Assembly (NCBI GenBank): GCA_963575645.1
Contig: OY754468.1
Span: 806,001 to 870,000 of the forward strand
DNA: 64,000 bases
Direction: 5' to 3'
Origin: Xanthostigma xanthostigma
Taxonomy: Eukaryota; Arthropoda; Insecta; Raphidioptera; Raphidiidae
Positions 59,523-64,000 of this stretch are shown one piece after another. Made by a program: the position numbers and the translations under genes. Numbering within the stretch: the stretch's first letter is position 1; the number at the start of each line of letters is the position of its first letter. The notes under the pieces are model-generated. The model was given only the letters and a program-made list of their open reading frames with translations. It was not told where the DNA came from and did no database searches.

Positions 59523-62500
59523 TTATGCTCGTAGGACGTATGCTTCATATGCGCTGAGAGTAAAATTTCTTGTATCAATAGTATCCCTGAAAATAAATTG
59601 AATAAAATAGTATACTACACCACAAGGGACGAAAGTGTGATATCTTTGCGCCATGATGCCTGAGGCGAAGCCGAGGACATCATTGCGCGAAGGACAAGGT
59701 ATCACACTTTCGGCCAGTGTGGTGTATACTATTTTTTTCTTCATACCTCGGTCGTAAGCACGCTTATTAAATACATTAATTAATTAATTACTTATTAATT
59801 ACATAAAACCACAGATAAATTCCAAGCAAGAAGCTTTGAGCTTATACGAAAAAACACGAATGACAGATGTTCGCGACTATTAGCTAAAATGTAATAGTGT
59901 TGCTATGGAAACGACATCTAAACAACAGTTGATTGGTCGTTTTTGCTTTACTACCGCACGAATTTCCCGAATTGGTGCGCGTAGGTAAATGTTAGACATT
60001 CTGCCTTACAATTGATGCCGAAAGTACGCACTTTCGATCGAGGTATGAAGAAAAATTATTTTTTGAACTGTCTTTTCGAGAAATATTTTAACCTTACCCG
60101 ACTTTATGCCTAGCACCAACGCTGGCAAGTCTTATTTGAGCTTTTTCCGGTATCGTCAAATAAGGGCTCAAATTCGCTGTTTCTGTGCGTTTACCAATAT
60201 TGACAAGTACAATATACGTTGTGTCCTGCGGTAGTTCTCTGAAAAAAAGACAGTTAAATTTTATAGAATCAATTCTTTCTCATTTACTGCACCATGGAAC
60301 CTAGCTAGGTTGCCGTAGTGGTGAGAGCACTAGACTCGCATTCGGGAGGTACCGGGTTCTCGAATCTCGGCGGGGCAGATGTGGCTGGGACATTTTCCTA
60401 CTGCCTCTCGCCGAGAAACGGTAATTCCTGTACCGGCCATCTTGCTGAGGTTTTCCATGGTTTCTCTCAATATTTCCAGATAAATATCGAGATGGTTCCT
60501 TATTCAAGGCCATGGCCGATTGCCTGTCAAAATCCTATGCTCAAAATTTGCCTACCTTATCCTAATGTCCTAAAATTCCTTCATTCGCCCCATTGCTATT
60601 AGTGGAATGTAGAAAATAACGGGAAGTGTGATAGATGGAAAATAGCGAATGGCGTCTGTTATGACATAAAGTCGAGAAACGGACGTTAAACGCATTATTA
60701 TTATTATTATTATACTACACCAGGGGTTTTAAAAACTTACCTTACAAATGTAACCAAATTATCTGAAAGAGGTTTAACCCTAACATCGCCGTATTTGAGT
60801 GTATTTTCCTTTCTTATTTCCAACAGTTCTTGATAAACGTGGTAATGACTTGCAACTCCTTTGACTTTTTGTGCTGCCAAATTGAGCTCTAAATAATTAT
60901 CGTTGATCGGTAGCCATGTTGTTTTATTGGTGCTAAAACCGGCACTGGTCGAATTGTCCCACTGGAACGGAGTTCGTTCCGGATCTCTCGTGAATAGCAG
61001 ATATCGATCCGGGCCGGCGTTGATCGCCAGCGGATCTTGACTCTGCTCCCAACTGACGAAACCGTCGACCATGCCGATTTCTTCGCCGTTATAAGTCACC
61101 CCGATCCCAGGCAACAGCTGCGCGATCATGTTGAAACCGTCTATTCTTTCCTTACCAAATCGCGTCCCCACTCGATGTCTGTCGTGATTGCCTAGCTGGA
61201 AAGATATTTGGACATGTTTATGTTCTCAAAAAGAAGTCAGCTTTTTTTGGTGTTTTTACAATAAGTACTTCGTGTCGTAAATGTCGAGATATCATTTTCA
61301 AATTTTAAAACTCCACAACTGAGGAAAGGTACTAATATTAAAATCAAAATTTTAAAATGTGTCCATCGACTTAAAAAAAATTATTTTTTAAAACAAACTT
61401 TTCGTGAGTAGGTACGATACAGGTTAAACGACTAAACGGATCCTATTGTTTTTTGGGTACAATTAGCGAACAATTACGAACAATCCGCGAACAATTAGAG
61501 AACAATCCTCGAACAATTCGCGAACAATTAGAGAACAATTAGCGAACAATCCGCGAACAATTACGAACAATTCGCGAGCAATTAGAGAAAATTTAGGGAA
61601 CAAACCGCGAACAATTACGAACAATTCGAAAAAATTGGAAACCAATTAGCGAACCTTCCGCGAATAATTAGAGAACAATCCTCGAACAATCGTGGACAAT
61701 TAGAGAACAGTTAGCGAACAATCCGCGAACAATTACGAACAATTCGCGAGCAATTCAAGAAAATTTAGCGAACAAACCGCGAACAATTACGAACAATTCG
61801 AAAAAATTGGAGACCAATTAGCGAACCTCCCGCGAACAATTAGAGAACAATCCTCGAACAATTCGCGGACAATTAGAGAACAGTTAGCGAACAATTACGA
61901 ACAATTCGCGAGCAATTAGAGAAAATTTAGCGAACAAACCGCGAACAATTACGAACAATTCGCGAGCAATTAGAGAAAATTTAGCGAACCTTCCGCGAAC
62001 AATTAGAGAACAATCCTCGAACAATTCGCGGACAATTAGAGAACAGTTAGCGAACAATCCGCAAACAATTACGAACAATTCGCGAGCAATTAGAGAAAAT
62101 TTAGCGAACAAACCGCGAACAATTCGGAAAAATTGGAGACCAATTAGCGAACCTTTCGCGAATAATTAGCGAACAATTAGAGAACAATCCGCGAACAATA
62201 AAAACAATTCGCGAGAAATTAGAGAAAATTTAGCGAACAATTACGAACAATTCGCGAAAAATTGGAGACCAATTAGCGAACAATTAGCGAATAATTCGCG
62301 AACAATGTCAGGAGTGATGCATCATTATAATACTGGTCCCTTAATGAAGCGACAAAGCAATGAAGCAATGCATAAAATGTATCGCTCTAGCAGTCCAGTT
62401 CTCTATGTCGATGCACAATCCATAGACATACAAGCAACTAATAAATACTTACAACCCAGTTTGCTGTGTATTGAACCGGCATATAGTCGAACCACTTGTG

Positions 62501-63737
62501 AATTACATAGGAGATATCGTGAGCCGTGCTGTTCTCATTTAGATCGCTGATGAACAGGAAATTAAATGAAAAATGCGCCCCGTTTCTGCCTTTTCCGTCG
62601 CCGTAATATTTCATTACAGACGTTATATTCGAATAAGCCTCTGTCATCATAATTCTGAAATGTGTCAGCACAACATTTTTAAACTTATTCTATAAAATAC
62701 CGTAAAACGTGTCCGTCTATCTGTCAGATTTGCATGCATTTTTTTATTGATAAGTACGTTGTCTGGCCAGGTTTCAGGCCATATTTTGTTAGGCTTGGGT
62801 AACATGGAGAATTAGCAGTGGAAGTTTTGCTGAAAACTTTTACTTGCCCTGTTTTCAGCAAAACTGCCACTGCCTAACAAAATATGGCATTGATATTATC
62901 AATGCAATGTGTGGAAGATTTGTTGGTGTAAGAATTGGCCCCACGTTGGGCGCCAGTGCTGTTAATAATTTAAAGAACAATTATATTCATTACGCGACAG
63001 AACTTGAGAAATTCACTATTTTTAAAGTGAAACTTTTATTCTATCGCCCCGAATTTTTCTGGCCGTCTGTTGCATGTCGCATTACAGGCGGCCGCGGAGT
63101 AGGGGTAAAGTGAAAGGCGTTCGGAGTAGGCGCTCGGTAGAGCAGCCAAGACCAATATGGCGGCGCCCATGGTTAGCATCAGCTGACCGTGTAGTATGTA
63201 TAACACATAGTCTGTCATGCGGGCAAGTGCTGTACAATGTTTACATGTTTTTATTCGTGTATTCATGTGAATATTGTTGTTTATAATTAATCGTGATGGA
63301 TAAGTGTCTATACAATCCAACGCCTACAATCCAATAAAAGTTTCACTTGCGTCGTGGTTTCTTAAAACCACACAACTGTTTTTTTTGTTTAGTTACATAA
63401 TTTGGTATAGGTATATTTTATTACACTAGGACAAAAATGAGTTAAGGAGCGAACGATAAAAGCGAATTACACCCGAGCGAACTACATACGAGGTATAATC
63501 TTACTTCGTCTCGTTTTTGGAATATTCGTCCAACAGATCGCGCCATTGGTAAACCATTTCAAAGGTCTCAGGTTGATCCTTGGTATAAATGTGATCCAAA
63601 TAATCGAAGTCTGTGGGCAAGGCGTTTGGATCGCCAGATAATGGCTCGTCGAGTTCTCGGATGTCCTCGAACAATGCCCGAATTGCGTCGACCCTGAATC
63701 CCGACACACCTCTATCGAGCCAGAATCGAAGCACATC
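59523..63737 (-). CDS. Alpha-glucosidase (maltase, GH13_17), gene 3, 5' part outside window
   Basis: The third tandem paralogue. Visible exons correspond to exons 4-8: 63505-63737, 62453-62654, 60741-61195, 60098-60238, 59523-59586. Exons 1-3 with the signal peptide and the DFVPNH motif must lie past position 64000. Catalytic residues seen: Asp in FRVDAIRALF, Glu in MMTEAY, Asp in LGNHDRHR. Exon 5 is six codons longer and exon 6 fifteen codons longer than in genes 1 and 2. Most of the latter is the loop VSWEQSQDPLAINAGPDR before RDPERTPFQW, a feature I associate with typical insect maltases. It ends SAYEAYVLRA. All visible introns have GT-AG borders with the same phases as in the other two genes. 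It is more diverged than genes 1 and 2 are from each other. Confidence 0.92.
59608..60050 (+). repeat. Dispersed repeat T, fullest copy (gene 3 intron 7)
   Basis: It fills almost the whole intron. It has the fold-back head (cgaaagtgtgatatc / atcacactttcg), then gaccgaggt-type words and gttgctatggaaacgacatc as at 25430. A second cgaaagt.cgcactttcg pair near 60020 closes it. Confidence 0.7.
60297..60715 (+). mobile_element. tRNA-derived SINE (gene 3 intron 6)
   Basis: It has a full-length body and a 3' (att)n tail at about 60698-60714. The B box is broken by two extra bases (gggttctcgaatctcgg instead of gttcgaatcccgg), so pol III transcription is unlikely. It lies antisense to the gene. Confidence 0.85.
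61459..62306. repeat. Minisatellite, 11-bp units with higher-order period (gene 3 intron 5)
   Basis: About 75 units of the type caattagcgaa, caattacgaa, caatccgcgaa, caattagagaa. A rare variant (gcgaacct) returns at about 61651, 61823, 61986 and 62149, giving a longer period of 163-172 bp. Long open frames across it are by-products of the unit. Confidence 0.9.
62779..62889. repeat. Fold-back in gene 3 intron 4
   Basis: gccatattttgttaggc and agcagtggaagttttgctga at the left are inverted at the right (cagcaaaactgccactgcct, aacaaaatatggc). Confidence 0.75.
63019..63382 (-). repeat. Dispersed repeat with internal inverted repeat, copy 2 (gene 3 intron 4)
   Basis: The opposite-sense copy of 2568-2932, closely similar along its whole length, including the ccgcggagtaggggtaaag core. 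Confidence 0.7.
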
Positions 63738-64000
63738 CTATTTTGTCGTAAATCATTATTACTAACTTTATCAAAGGTTTTGAATCGACTATTTACGAAC
63801 TATATATTTCTATTTAATAACAAAAAAAAACTGCGTTTTAATTTATTTAAAATTAAAAACTGTATTTTATTACAATTATTTCGCACAACACAGTTGCTTT
63901 GTCAAACGTCTTAAAATTATTGTCAAACGTAATTCAAACCAGTTAATTTTTTCTCTTGATGTTCTATTTGATTTAATTTGAAAAAATGCGGCTCAACTCA
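63738..64000. other. Start of gene 3 intron 3 (window edge)
   Basis: By comparison with genes 1 and 2 this is intron 3 sequence; exon 3 is expected beyond the edge. No repeat recognised. Confidence 0.5.

Noticed and set aside
61463-62111. Open frames of 60-75 codons (ARELFVIVRGLF-type repeats) on the minus strand
   Set aside because: They only translate the minisatellite units inside a gene 3 intron.
61459-62306. Regularly repeated short units, CRISPR-like at first sight
   Set aside because: Units are 11 bp, imperfect and have no unique spacers; the setting is a eukaryotic intron with no cas genes.
63036-63320. 94-codon frame on the minus strand
   Set aside because: It translates the dispersed repeat shared with 2568-2932; the other copy does not keep the frame.

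Overview
The window is AT-rich nuclear DNA from an arthropod, almost certainly an insect. It has intron-split genes with GT-AG borders, secreted maltase-type alpha-glucosidases of the insect GH13_17 kind, a piggyBac transposon, tRNA-derived SINEs, Helitron-like and Penelope-like elements and many small inverted-repeat transposons. I cannot fix the order or species from sequence alone.

The only host genes I can support are three tandem alpha-glucosidase genes, all on the minus strand, in the right-hand third. Gene 1 (41543-47644, 8 exons, 554 aa) and gene 2 (49663-55643, 8 exons, 552 aa) are complete. Gene 3 (59523-63737) shows exons 4-8, and its first three exons lie beyond the right edge. 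Every visible intron sits at the same place and phase in all copies. All visible catalytic residues are kept: the Asp nucleophile, the Glu acid/base and the Asp of the NHD motif. Genes 1 and 2 begin with signal peptides, so the products should be secreted digestive or extracellular glucosidases that release glucose from maltose or sucrose-type sugars. Genes 1 and 2 lack a loop of about 14 residues that gene 3 has, which suggests they are the younger pair. Most introns longer than about 450 bp hold a recognisable repeat.

The left two thirds (1-41.4 kb) contain no host gene I can defend. They are a mosaic of mobile elements: a nearly complete piggyBac element (19493-21920, transposase with a single-base frameshift), five Helitron-like elements (three carry a tRNA-like module), four SINE copies, three head-to-head Penelope-like 3' ends, a mariner-type and a pogo-type remnant, a hAT-type MITE with a perfect 8-bp target duplication, six copies of a 0.25-1 kb repeat that opens with ttggttgtctgtaaagtcgg, and several large fold-backs.

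The least ordinary signals are: a small family of inverted-repeat elements that appear to insert between AA and TT with no target duplication (one is proved by an interrupted SINE whose intact relatives are also here); a probable GC-AG intron in gene 1; Helitron-like elements with an embedded tRNA-like unit; and an 11-bp minisatellite with a higher-order period in a gene 3 intron. I found no CRISPR array, no rRNA and no convincing functional tRNA.
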